From positions 141,246-205,245 of the forward strand of contig JAVDPC010000003.1 in the NCBI GenBank assembly GCA_031296915.1: DNA of 64,000 nucleotides. Direction: 5' to 3'. A program made the position numbers and the translations under genes. The notes beneath the pieces were generated by a model. It did not search any database. It was not told where the DNA came from and saw only the letters and a list, made by a program, of their open reading frames with translations. Of the stretch, positions 18,883-27,382 are shown one piece after another (within the stretch, counting starts at the first letter, position 1; every line of letters begins with the position of its first letter). This stretch comes from Cerasicoccus frondis. Lineage in GTDB: Bacteria; Verrucomicrobiota; Verrucomicrobiia; Opitutales; Cerasicoccaceae.

Positions 18883-19928
18883 TTAGGCTTGCGAATGCGA
18901 TTTAAAACTAATCCGCGGACAGCTTGCTTCCAGAATCTTACAGTGCTCAGCAGCGTTGGTTTTGCCGAGAGGGACTTGAGTAAAAGCGCTCCGCTGGTGC
19001 TTGGGCAAACGTAGGATATATACTCCGAGTGGGTCAGGTATATTTCGGACAGCGTATTTTGGAAGGTTGAATAAACTGTGTTGGGCTCTCTTTGCTTTGC
19101 AATGGAGCTGAATGTTTCGAGGTAATGAAATGCCTGCTTTACCAAGTCCAGGGGAAGTCCCTCGTGCGTCATGAATCGGTGAAGCAGCATTCGATCTTCG
19201 TCAGTCAGGCTCAGTCCCGTGTATTGGTTGAAAAGGCTTTTCGAAACACTTAGGACGTTGTTCAAGCATTTCGGCTGGGTCGCCATCACTGATGAGCCAT
19301 GCACACGGTAGGTCACCAAAGGTTCGAGGATATTGGCAAATTGTGTGATTGGCAGCAGGCGAGACCAGAGCTCATAGTCTTCGCCTCCGGCAGCGAATTC
19401 ACTCCGATAACCGCCTACCTGTTCAATCAAATTTCGTCGATACATTGTGGTGGGATTCCACAAGCATGGCAGTAAGTTCATGAAAAAACGAATGCTCGAG
19501 TCATCAGGATAAATGTCCTGATGAGGTGATCTGCCATCGTATTCGATTTTATAGTCAACAGTGCTTCCTAATGCTCCAACTTCGGGATTGTTATCCATAA
19601 AGGAGACTTGTCGAGCTAGCCGATCAGGATGCATGATGTCGTCCGAATCCGCCAACGCGATTAAGTCTCCCCGTGCTTCTTTGAGAGTGCGGTTTCTGTT
19701 TTCGATGAGACCTTTATTTTCTCCTTGGGCGAATACACGAATGCGTGAATCCCGTTTAGAATAGTCTTCGGCAATCGCCAAAGTGCGGTCAACGCTACCA
19801 TCATCAACAAAGATTATTTCGAAATCTTTAAACGTTTGGGCAAGCACGCTATCGAGCGTTTCGCAGACATATTTTTCTACATTATACGCCGGAATACATA
19901 CGCTGACTTTAGGGGCAGGCGTGGACAT
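18879..19928 (-). CDS. GT2-family glycosyltransferase
   Basis: The 349-residue protein has a GT-A domain over the first 230 residues: KVSVCIPAYNVEKYVCETL, IIFVDDGSVDRT, GDLIALADSDDIMHPDRLA and GGYRSEFAAGGEDYELWSRL. The C-terminal 110 residues are helical and of unknown role. It overlaps the downstream GT4 gene by 4 bp; a 77-bp gap separates it from the GT4 gene upstream. Confidence 0.9.
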   Translation of the reverse strand: MSTPAPKVSVCIPAYNVEKYVCETLDSVLAQTFKDFEIIFVDDGSVDRTLAIAEDYSKRDSRIRVFAQGENKGLIENRNRTLKEARGDLIALADSDDIMHPDRLARQVSFMDNNPEVGALGSTVDYKIEYDGRSPHQDIYPDDSSIRFFMNLLPCLWNPTTMYRRNLIEQVGGYRSEFAAGGEDYELWSRLLPITQFANILEPLVTYRVHGSSVMATQPKCLNNVLSVSKSLFNQYTGLSLTDEDRMLLHRFMTHEGLPLDLVKQAFHYLETFSSIAKQREPNTVYSTFQNTLSEIYLTHSEYISYVCPSTSGALLLKSLSAKPTLLSTVRFWKQAVRGLVLNRIRKPK

Positions 19929-20005
19929 CAGTTTTCTGAATTAGTGACGGCGGCTATCATCGGACTTTCCACGTAAACTGGGATTGAGACAAAAGAAAGC
20001 ACCGC

Positions 20006-21607
20006 TCAACGTGTGCCAGCAGTCTGCAAGCGTTCTAACTGAACTTGCGCCTGAGCAGTAATCTGCTTCCAGTCGTAGCCAGTGCGCACAAACTTAAGTC
20101 CGTTCTCTGCAATCCTATCTCGTTTCGGTTTGTTCTGAAGTAGATCAATGACGCCTTGAGCAAAATCTTCGGCTGCATTCTTCAAGAGAATGTTGTGGTC
20201 TTGAACAACAGGCAGACCCTCTGCGCCGATAGATGTCGAAACGACAGCCTTTTTCATCGCCATGGCTTCCAGTATCTTCAGTCGTGTTCCTCCCCCGGAG
20301 CGCAATGGAACGATGCAGAGTGACGCTTGCTCGAACCAAGGGCGCATATCAGCAGGATTGGGCGCCGCTTGTACGCCACTTGGTAGAGAGCCGTAGTTTG
20401 ACGCATAAATCTCTGCTTTGCGGCCAGCAAAGATGAATCGGACATCTGGGCACTTTTGCTGAATAAGCGGGTAGATATTTTTAAGAAAGAAGTTAAGCGC
20501 GTCTGTGTTCGGTTCGTAGCTGATGTTGCCGGTGAAAAGCAGCGTCGGGTTGGCGCTGGATTGTTCGGCAGGTTGAAAGTAGTTCGTGTCTACGCCGTTA
20601 GGGGCAACAGAGAAATTAGCACTCGGCGCGAGCTCTAAGCCAAGTTTTCGGTCCTCGTCTGAGCAGGCAAAGATCAAGTCCGCTTCGTTGAAGCAAGCTG
20701 TTTCGACTTTTCTAAGTATCTCTGCCTGACGCTTAAGCCATTTGAATAGCGTCTTATTGGGCGCTGTTTGGGCATTTCGCAAATGCAGTGCGTGCTCGAT
20801 ATTATGTGAGTTACAAATCAATTTCGACTGAGTGCTTCGGACGCTTAAATCCTGCATCAAGGGATGCATGAAGCTGTGCTCATACCAGATAAGATCGTAA
20901 CCCCCGGCGGGAGCCATGTTTTCAATGTTTGGACGCATTGACTCGAAGGCTGACCAGTGATGGAAAGTAATGTAAGGCAATGCTTTTTTCCATCGCTCTA
21001 AGAGATCCAATTCTAGGCGAATGATTGTGCGTAGCAGTCTTTGCTTTCTGCTTGATGGGGTGGTCTTCGTGTCAGGGCGCAGGCTGATTTCCAGGGACTC
21101 AGCAAGTCGGTATAAATAGCCACTTTCATTTTGGGTAATAGCACACTTCATGATGCGCAAAATGTTACCCCAGGATGCTAGTCTGCCTTGTTGCTTATTC
21201 GCTCTTCTAGTGCCATGTGGTGAGGCCTGCGGTAGGATCAGATGACATGCCTCTCGAAAGAGCTCTGGGACCGTGGTTCCTTGGTCTGGGCGTGTGATGA
21301 CAAGCGTGATGTCGTGTGTTGCGATTAGCGAGCTGATGAAAAAATAGCTTCTCACTGCAGCGCCAGATCCATAAGGCAGAGGGATTTCTGTGGTGACGAC
21401 CAGCGCGGATGGTTTTTGACTTTCTTGTCTTTGAGGCACGAACTTACTTACCAGATTGGGGGCAGGTGAGATTACTTTATTCAATTCGTCGATTTCCTGG
21501 AAAAATCGATTAGCGGTTTTGTGCGCTTTCCAAGATTCTCTGTAGGTTGCTAAGGTGACGCTCCATTGAATAATTTTCGCGAATATGGCTTCGCGCGCTT
21601 TGTCCAA
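20006..21607 (-). CDS. GT4-family glycosyltransferase (paralogue set, member 3), start uncertain
   Basis: The catalytic part is a GT-B enzyme with PYGSGAAVRSYFFISSL, ICNSHNIEHALHLRNA, SVAPNGVDTNYF, LLFTGNISYEPNTDA and KILEAMAMKKAVVSTSIGAE, parallel to the two neighbouring paralogues. As drawn from the ATG at 21607 it overlaps the upstream gene by 98 bp and has about 70 residues before the first recognisable strand, which its paralogues lack. A TTG at 21484 or a GTG at 21439 would remove the overlap, so one of these may be the true start. No Shine-Dalgarno sequence decides between them. Confidence 0.85.
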   Translation of the reverse strand: MDKAREAIFAKIIQWSVTLATYRESWKAHKTANRFFQEIDELNKVISPAPNLVSKFVPQRQESQKPSALVVTTEIPLPYGSGAAVRSYFFISSLIATHDITLVITRPDQGTTVPELFREACHLILPQASPHGTRRANKQQGRLASWGNILRIMKCAITQNESGYLYRLAESLEISLRPDTKTTPSSRKQRLLRTIIRLELDLLERWKKALPYITFHHWSAFESMRPNIENMAPAGGYDLIWYEHSFMHPLMQDLSVRSTQSKLICNSHNIEHALHLRNAQTAPNKTLFKWLKRQAEILRKVETACFNEADLIFACSDEDRKLGLELAPSANFSVAPNGVDTNYFQPAEQSSANPTLLFTGNISYEPNTDALNFFLKNIYPLIQQKCPDVRFIFAGRKAEIYASNYGSLPSGVQAAPNPADMRPWFEQASLCIVPLRSGGGTRLKILEAMAMKKAVVSTSIGAEGLPVVQDHNILLKNAAEDFAQGVIDLLQNKPKRDRIAENGLKFVRTGYDWKQITAQAQVQLERLQTAGTR

Positions 21608-22646
21608 GCTTTCTTGCTAATGGTTCATTCTGCAAAATCTGCACCATATGCTTTGCCATCGTTTGGGTATCTAGTTCTTCGACGAGAAAACCTGTTTCGC
21701 CGTGGATTACCGCTTGCGGTATGCCAGCATGCCGAGTTGCTATGACAGGCAGTGCGGCCGCGCCGGCCTCAAGTATAGCAACCGGCGTTCCTTCGCAGAC
21801 GCCACTCTGCTCTTGGATTGAATGCTGTACGAATGCGCGGGAATCGGTTAATAATTGTTGTGTTTTATCGTGCTTTAGAGCGCCGGGGAAGTCTACTTTG
21901 TCCGAAATGCCCCAGGAAATTGCCAGGTTGGAGCATGCTTCGCGTAATTCCCCATCGCCGACCATGATCAAACGAGCGTCAGGGCAAGTTTTTAACGCTT
22001 CACGGAACGCCGCTAATGTCAGATAGGGCGCTTTCATATTCACAAAACGCCCAACAGCGATCAACTGAGGCTTCGCGTAATTCGGTTCGAGCTCTAAAAA
22101 GTAATCGCGTGGGCCGTATGGATTGAGCTGAATTTTCTCTGGCGGTGCGCCAATGCTGATGAGTTGCTTTGTCATCGCCTCGGATACGCTGATGACTGTG
22201 CTTGCGTAGTCGAACATCGATTCAAGCCGCTTGGCGTAATCGGCTAGGTATTCTCGATTATAAGCATCGTGTCCATGAAAGTGGACGACCAAAGGGATAC
22301 CGTGCCTTTGGGCAAATGGAGTTATGTCGGCTCCGGTCATCCCATACTCGGCTAATAAAACATCTATTTGCTCATGTTCAAAGAATTCGGAGAGGCTTCT
22401 AAGCGCAATGTCTCTATGTTCGCTCTGCGAAGTGATTCTTTCATAGCAGATTTGAGGGAGTAATTTGCGTAGACGACGGTAACGGTTATGGCGATTGTAT
22501 TGCTTGATCAATCTGCCGCCATTGAATTCGTAATGTGGGAATTTGCCCGTTAGTATCAGCTTTTCACCGGGCAAGAAGTCTTCGTGAGCGCGGATAAAGG
22601 TCTCGCTCAAATAGTGAGGAGGCGTGACGATGCATATTCTACTCAT
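21510..22646 (-). CDS. GT4-family glycosyltransferase
   Basis: The 378-residue GT-B enzyme starts SRICIVTPPHYLSETFIRA and has VVHFHGHDAYNRE, LIAVGRFVNMKAPYLTL and CEGTPVAILEAGAAALPVI with the E-x7-E motif, a pattern of colanic-acid WcaL-like and AmsK-like transferases. The start codon overlaps the stop of the preceding gene in a TAATG arrangement. Its 3' end overlaps the annotated start of the next gene by 98 bp, which more likely reflects a wrong start in that gene. Confidence 0.9.
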   Translation of the reverse strand: MSRICIVTPPHYLSETFIRAHEDFLPGEKLILTGKFPHYEFNGGRLIKQYNRHNRYRRLRKLLPQICYERITSQSEHRDIALRSLSEFFEHEQIDVLLAEYGMTGADITPFAQRHGIPLVVHFHGHDAYNREYLADYAKRLESMFDYASTVISVSEAMTKQLISIGAPPEKIQLNPYGPRDYFLELEPNYAKPQLIAVGRFVNMKAPYLTLAAFREALKTCPDARLIMVGDGELREACSNLAISWGISDKVDFPGALKHDKTQQLLTDSRAFVQHSIQEQSGVCEGTPVAILEAGAAALPVIATRHAGIPQAVIHGETGFLVEELDTQTMAKHMVQILQNEPLARKLGQSARSHIRENYSMERHLSNLQRILESAQNR

Positions 22647-23968
22647 TAAAATTCTCTGTTACGCAGTCGATGTAGAGCGCGCCGCAGACGAGCTCTTGGC
22701 GCGATCTGCTGCTTTAGCTGCGACCAGCAGTGTAATAGCCTATTTCGCCACAATACGGTTCGTCTTCGACCACGTGTATCTTCTCCGCGAAATCTTGGAT
22801 CCACTGGCGGTAAATTGATTTTACTTGGCAGTTTTATAGAGCGGAGATTGGTTTCGCTTTCAGTTGAAAGCTGGGCGAGAAGTTTTGCCCAGCGCCCGTG
22901 GTTTATTGAGGTGCTGTATTCTTCTTCGACTGTTTTTCTAGCATTGGCTGCTAGCTGATGGCGTAGGTTGTTGTCTTCGGCTAATAAGTTCAGCGCTGAA
23001 ATGAACGATGCCTTGCGATCATTGATTATGAGGCCGTTAATTCGATCATTAATTATCTCTGTTGAGCCACTTCTCGTTTTCAGACAGATTGGGACTAAGC
23101 CACATGCCATCGCCTCAACTAGGGCTATTGGCAGACCTTCATAATCTGACATGAGCACGAAGGCGTCATGTTGCGCCATCTGGTCAATGATTTCCTGGGG
23201 AGTTACTGAACCATGGAAAATGACATTTGGGTTATTAGCCTTGGCAAGTCGCTCAACAACTTGCTCTTGTTCAGGTCCATCTCCAAAGATTGAAAACTTG
23301 AAACCAGGCGCTGAACATGAGGCTGCGATAAACGCATCTGTGAGATCCAGAATTCTCTTTTGCTCCTGCACTATGCGGCCAGCATACATGACCCGAAGCT
23401 CTCCAGTGTTTTGCAATCTGTGATTGGCCAGCTCTGGTAAAGGACAGCCGCAAGGTATGCGCTTTAACAGTACATCATTGGGTATTTTATGATGGATTGA
23501 TGATTCGAGATGCTGGGATACTGGAATGATTACGTCTGGTGAATGCCATTCGGGATTCACATAGAAGTGCTCAATCAGCGCCTCGTAGAATACATCATCG
23601 CTGTGGATTACACCAACTGTTTTGACTCCAAACGCTTGAAGATATGGAGATGCGATGTATGCTGGAATTACGTGATTGGCTACCAGAACGGCTGGCTTAA
23701 TATCTTGCGCTTGCTCAATGATCCAGCGGACGCGTCGCTCGGCTGGGACTTTCCAGTCGATTTGCAATGTGCGAATCGGTACTGCGGAGTCTTCCAAATG
23801 CTTTTTGAGCACACAGACATCGGGTGAGTCCCATAACATCAATAAGGCGTGAACTTCAAAGCCTTTGGCGACGAGATCCGGCAGTAATCGTTGCAGCCAA
23901 ACAATCGGCCCACCGGCGACCTTGCTGGAATCGTAGCCACAGAAGATAATTGGCTGGCGGGTGGACAT
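22646..23968 (-). CDS. GT4-family glycosyltransferase with arginine-rich C-terminal tail
   Basis: The 440-residue protein shows GGPIVWLQRLLPDLVAKGF at the N terminus, VIHSDDVFYEALI, LRVMYAGRIVQEQKRILDL and YEGLPIALVEAMACGLVPI, the GT4 donor motif. The last 55 residues (about 385-440) lie beyond the fold and are strongly basic with many arginines and tryptophans, which may bind the membrane surface. It follows the upstream gene after 17 bp and overlaps the next in TAATG. Confidence 0.88.
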   Translation of the reverse strand: MSTRQPIIFCGYDSSKVAGGPIVWLQRLLPDLVAKGFEVHALLMLWDSPDVCVLKKHLEDSAVPIRTLQIDWKVPAERRVRWIIEQAQDIKPAVLVANHVIPAYIASPYLQAFGVKTVGVIHSDDVFYEALIEHFYVNPEWHSPDVIIPVSQHLESSIHHKIPNDVLLKRIPCGCPLPELANHRLQNTGELRVMYAGRIVQEQKRILDLTDAFIAASCSAPGFKFSIFGDGPEQEQVVERLAKANNPNVIFHGSVTPQEIIDQMAQHDAFVLMSDYEGLPIALVEAMACGLVPICLKTRSGSTEIINDRINGLIINDRKASFISALNLLAEDNNLRHQLAANARKTVEEEYSTSINHGRWAKLLAQLSTESETNLRSIKLPSKINLPPVDPRFRGEDTRGRRRTVLWRNRLLHCWSQLKQQIAPRARLRRALHRLRNREF

Positions 23969-23985
23969 GTCTTCAGATGATTATT

Positions 23986-25170
23986 CTAAGTGATTTTACA
24001 CTGATGTTGATCTAGTCCTTCTTGGACTAATTGATCAAATAATTGGTTCATGCCCTTGATTGAGAAATCGCTTAGAATCCTCTTTTTATTCACACTGCCT
24101 AGCTGTTCTCGTCGGTTGGCGTCGGTCAGTAGGCTAAGGAGCTTTTGTGCTAGATGCCTTTCATCCTTAGGATGGGCGTAGACAAATTCGGAATGTTGGT
24201 CGCCAAGTGCTTGGCGCATTCCTGGGATGTCAGTGCCAATGGCTGGTTTGCCTAGGGCCATGGCTTCACAGACTGCATTTGGGCAGCCTTCCTTGATTGA
24301 GCTGTGGACAACGATGTCAGATTCCCAGATCAACTGATTCGTAGTGTCGATTGAGCCAAGGAAGCGTATGCATTCACCGATTCCCAAATCGAAAGCTAAT
24401 GCTTTGAGGCGTAAAACATGGTTGGCTTCATTAAGGTGTCCTGCGAGTGCAAGATATGGAACCTCGCTTGGGCCTGTCCACTGATCCTTGATGATTGCCC
24501 AAGCTTTTAATAAGGTTTCGTGATCCTTAAATTGAGTGATGTTGGCAATCATGGACACGAGTAATCGATTGGGGGGAAGGCCAAGGTTATCCCGCCAAAT
24601 CGGAGTTAGAGAATCCGTGTTAGGAACCGGGATGCCATTGTTGTAGATTAATATCCGATCTCTGGGGATGCCGTAGGTGTTTGCGATAAAAGTGGCGCCA
24701 GCGTCAGAGTTAGATGTTATGTGGCGTGCATTTAATAATGCGCGTCGCTCCATTGATGTTCCAAACATTCCCCGGCCTTCATCCTGCTGATTCCACCAGG
24801 CGTAACGAGCTCCAGTGTGTTTCCAAGTGAGGCATATCGGTTTACTGTGTATGGACACAAAGGGGAGAATGACATCCGGGCGAATCTCAGTCCGGATGTA
24901 ACGCATCAGATCAAAGAGGTTTTTGATTTTTTTCCAGCCACTGAGCTTTTCGACATAAGGAAAGTTGAATATTTCACAGCCAATCGAGCGTAGCTTGTCG
25001 GATAGAGGCCCTTCACCATACCAGCCTAACACTGACACGGGTGCGTCGCGCTCATTTCTCAGGTATTCAATATAATGTATAGCCTGTCGCTCTGCGCCAC
25101 CCATATGGCCATAGTTGCCAAGGACCACTAGGGTCTTGTTTTGATTATTGGAGGAGCTGCTAGATCTCAT
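23986..25170 (-). CDS. GT4-family glycosyltransferase
   Basis: This 394-residue GT-B enzyme has GNYGHMGGAERQAIHYIEYL near the N terminus (the GGAER loop typical of GT4), WWNQQDEGRGMFG, LLVSMIANITQFKDHETLL and KEGCPNAVCEAMALGKPAIG with both glutamates. It should act at the cytoplasmic face in building the repeat unit. It lies 60 bp after the pyruvyltransferase gene. Confidence 0.9.
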   Translation of the reverse strand: MRSSSSSNNQNKTLVVLGNYGHMGGAERQAIHYIEYLRNERDAPVSVLGWYGEGPLSDKLRSIGCEIFNFPYVEKLSGWKKIKNLFDLMRYIRTEIRPDVILPFVSIHSKPICLTWKHTGARYAWWNQQDEGRGMFGTSMERRALLNARHITSNSDAGATFIANTYGIPRDRILIYNNGIPVPNTDSLTPIWRDNLGLPPNRLLVSMIANITQFKDHETLLKAWAIIKDQWTGPSEVPYLALAGHLNEANHVLRLKALAFDLGIGECIRFLGSIDTTNQLIWESDIVVHSSIKEGCPNAVCEAMALGKPAIGTDIPGMRQALGDQHSEFVYAHPKDERHLAQKLLSLLTDANRREQLGSVNKKRILSDFSIKGMNQLFDQLVQEGLDQHQCKIT

Positions 25171-25230
25171 TAAGGTGTTCGATGGTCAGCGATTTTCAAT
25201 GATGCCTGCTGTTGTGGCATTAGCATTAAT

Positions 25231-26403
25231 CTAGTTTTTAGCAGCGATTGTCTCGGCAAATTTCATAAATTTGGTGATGCCTTCGTGCCGCAGATCTTCC
25301 ATCGCGATTTTTCGGGATACAGTTTTCTGCTTTGCTTTGTTCAGTGCGCTCTCTAGCTGGCTTAATTCGATTTCCCCATTTACGCTTCGAATTATGCAGT
25401 CAGCACAACCCAGGCGTTCGTAGAGGTCGCGCACTTTGCCAGATCGGCTTGAGTATACCGTGTCGTCTTCGATGCCGACTACAGGACCTGGGCAGAGGAT
25501 GCTTGAAAAAATTGTGCCGTGAAATCGATCTGTTATTAAGCCATTCATTTTACGATAGATCGACATAGCATCAATAAATTCGTATGGTTCCGACTCTTGT
25601 TTGCTCCATGGAAAAAGCTTTTTCTTTTTCTTGGGCTGACCATGGGCGAGATGCATGCAGTCGATGACTTCGTATCCTTGTGCTTGGAGATACTTCCAGA
25701 TGGGAGCTCGAATGGAATCATTTTGTATGCTTATGCCGAACTTTTTTGATTTCGCTGAATCGAAAGGTTCAGGGGCAATGAGCATCGAGAAGTCGGTCAT
25801 TATCGTTGGGTCTGGGGTGTAAGCTAGCATAGGCTTTGAGATGCCAGCTTCACACATAATGTCATAGGCATGCGCGTCGCGATAGAAAATTTGGTCAAAG
25901 TCACCTAAATGTTGGCGTATGCTAGCTAATTGTTCCGGGCTCGCTTCTTGGGGTGGGTCAAACGAAACGGAAGCGCCAATTTTCTTCGCGCTCATCGGAC
26001 CAGGTAGGTAGTAGAGATTTGGTGCTGATGGGCCAGCAATCTTTCGTCCCAAATAGCCATCGATTTGAAAGACAGTGTCACTGCCAACAAAAATAGCATC
26101 GTAGCCCTGAGCATTGAGTATTTGCATGCCGGATTCTACATCGTCGCTCAAAATTTGATATTCACTAAAACGACAGTTCTTTTCAAGGAATTCGCGGAAT
26201 TTTACTATTAATTCGGCTTTGCCGTGCTTCGCCGCATGTTGATTGAATTTTTGAGAATCTTCAGGATAGTAATCAATGATTTCGATGATATGACTTGGGA
26301 ATGTGCTCTGGAGCAACCGATACAGGCAGGCGCACTGCATGATCGAGCCGGGATTCAGAACATGATGATAAGTCAGAAGCCCAATTTTTTTCATTTCTCT
26401 CAT
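25231..26403 (-). CDS. Polysaccharide pyruvyltransferase family protein
   Basis: The 390-residue protein begins KKIGLLTYHHVLNPGSIMQ, the N-terminal loop of the PS_pyruv_trans family (PF04230), and has IDYYPED, YDAIFVGSDTVFQ, IGASVSFD and TDRFHGTIFSSILCPGP, the C-terminal RxHG-type motif of these enzymes. Members add pyruvate ketals from phosphoenolpyruvate to sugars, making the polymer acidic. Two in-frame ATGs lie 9 bp apart (26403 and 26394). It is flanked by a GT4 gene and the FkbM-like gene in the same direction. Confidence 0.88.
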   Translation of the reverse strand: MREMKKIGLLTYHHVLNPGSIMQCACLYRLLQSTFPSHIIEIIDYYPEDSQKFNQHAAKHGKAELIVKFREFLEKNCRFSEYQILSDDVESGMQILNAQGYDAIFVGSDTVFQIDGYLGRKIAGPSAPNLYYLPGPMSAKKIGASVSFDPPQEASPEQLASIRQHLGDFDQIFYRDAHAYDIMCEAGISKPMLAYTPDPTIMTDFSMLIAPEPFDSAKSKKFGISIQNDSIRAPIWKYLQAQGYEVIDCMHLAHGQPKKKKKLFPWSKQESEPYEFIDAMSIYRKMNGLITDRFHGTIFSSILCPGPVVGIEDDTVYSSRSGKVRDLYERLGCADCIIRSVNGEIELSQLESALNKAKQKTVSRKIAMEDLRHEGITKFMKFAETIAAKN

Positions 26404-26422
26404 TATTTGTTTAGTGCAAAAA

Positions 26423-27382
26423 TTACTGCGAATTCTTCAGTTTAATATATCCTGACAAAGTTGCTGCTGTTGATGTTCGAATCTTTTGTGCGAGATTGAG
26501 GTTACTCGTCTCAGATTCAAAAAATTGGTGGCCGAGAAAAGATACCGGCCCTTTAAAACCTGCTGGGCAAGTTTTACAGGCCTTTACGCTTTGGCCGAAA
26601 GGGTTGCTCACTACGATCAACTTTATCTCTGAACAAAGACTGCTGATCTGGCCATAACACTGCTCAGTAATATCTCCACTTTTGATTAATAACACGTCGA
26701 ATGAATTACGTAATTCGTTGCGGAGGTGATCGATAAATGTCTGGGCAATGATAGAGGTTGTTCTGGCGTAGCAATGATTCTGGGAAGCGTATTCAATTAG
26801 GTCGATATGCTTTGGGCCCGCAGCAATGCACACGTTGTCCAGGTTGAACACTTCTGTATATTCATGCATTTCTCCATCCGTGCCGACAGGTAGCAGTTCA
26901 ATCGGTATGTTTGGGCGATTGGTGGAGAGTTGCGATTGCAGATTTGAGCATTTAGTAGCTAAGCGAACATTCCAACCGAATGATTCTAGGAAATAGGAGT
27001 CGCTTAATGTCAGACCATCGTTTGGTTCAATTTCCAAGACAGACTTTCGGTCTGCTCCTGTGAAAAGCTCATCAATGAAAATCTCTACAAGTAAGCTTGA
27101 AGACTTGTTCAAGCAATTCTCCCGATAGTAGGGGTGAGCTTCCAAGAGGATTAGATTTGCTGTTCTACTGCATGCTGCAACTTGGAGGATGGAACGTGTG
27201 AAGTGCGATTGCATTTCCTCGTTCCCTATGCGGTCCACTTCCTTCTTCAGGTCCCTGATTTCGGCTTTCAATTTGAGCACATGGGCAAATGATTGACGAT
27301 GCTTGTAGGTCATGTAAACCAACAGTGCCATTGTCGGTACTGAACAAATGAAGAGTAGGGCTATGATGCTATGTACTTGCAT
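26423..27382 (-). CDS. Membrane-anchored degenerate FkbM-methyltransferase-like protein
   Basis: The 319-residue protein has one N-terminal membrane helix (about 5-25), a short coiled coil (about 37-52, LKAEIRDLKKEVDRI) and a globular domain. That domain has VLEIEPNDGLTLSDSYFLE, which matches the FkbM pattern of an acidic residue, x-DG, LS and a tyrosine-rich helix, but the SAM-binding glycine is replaced (EIEPNDG instead of EIGAxDG). Near 225 FDVLLIKSGDITEQ matches the FkbM strand normally reading IDxxGxE. It may be an inactive or altered methyltransferase held at the membrane. The start overlaps the preceding stop in TAATG. Confidence 0.62.
   Translation of the reverse strand: MQVHSIIALLFICSVPTMALLVYMTYKHRQSFAHVLKLKAEIRDLKKEVDRIGNEEMQSHFTRSILQVAACSRTANLILLEAHPYYRENCLNKSSSLLVEIFIDELFTGADRKSVLEIEPNDGLTLSDSYFLESFGWNVRLATKCSNLQSQLSTNRPNIPIELLPVGTDGEMHEYTEVFNLDNVCIAAGPKHIDLIEYASQNHCYARTTSIIAQTFIDHLRNELRNSFDVLLIKSGDITEQCYGQISSLCSEIKLIVVSNPFGQSVKACKTCPAGFKGPVSFLGHQFFESETSNLNLAQKIRTSTAATLSGYIKLKNSQ

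Noticed and set aside
20411..20435. CTTTGC-GGCCA-GCAAAG in a glycosyltransferase, similar to the operon palindrome
   Set aside because: The spacer is five rather than three bases and the flanks differ, so it is probably chance.
22690..22820. Peptide stretch VDPRFRGED at the end of a glycosyltransferase, similar to translated REP-type repeats
   Set aside because: The DNA there has no palindrome or repeated copy in the window, so a repeat insertion is not supported.
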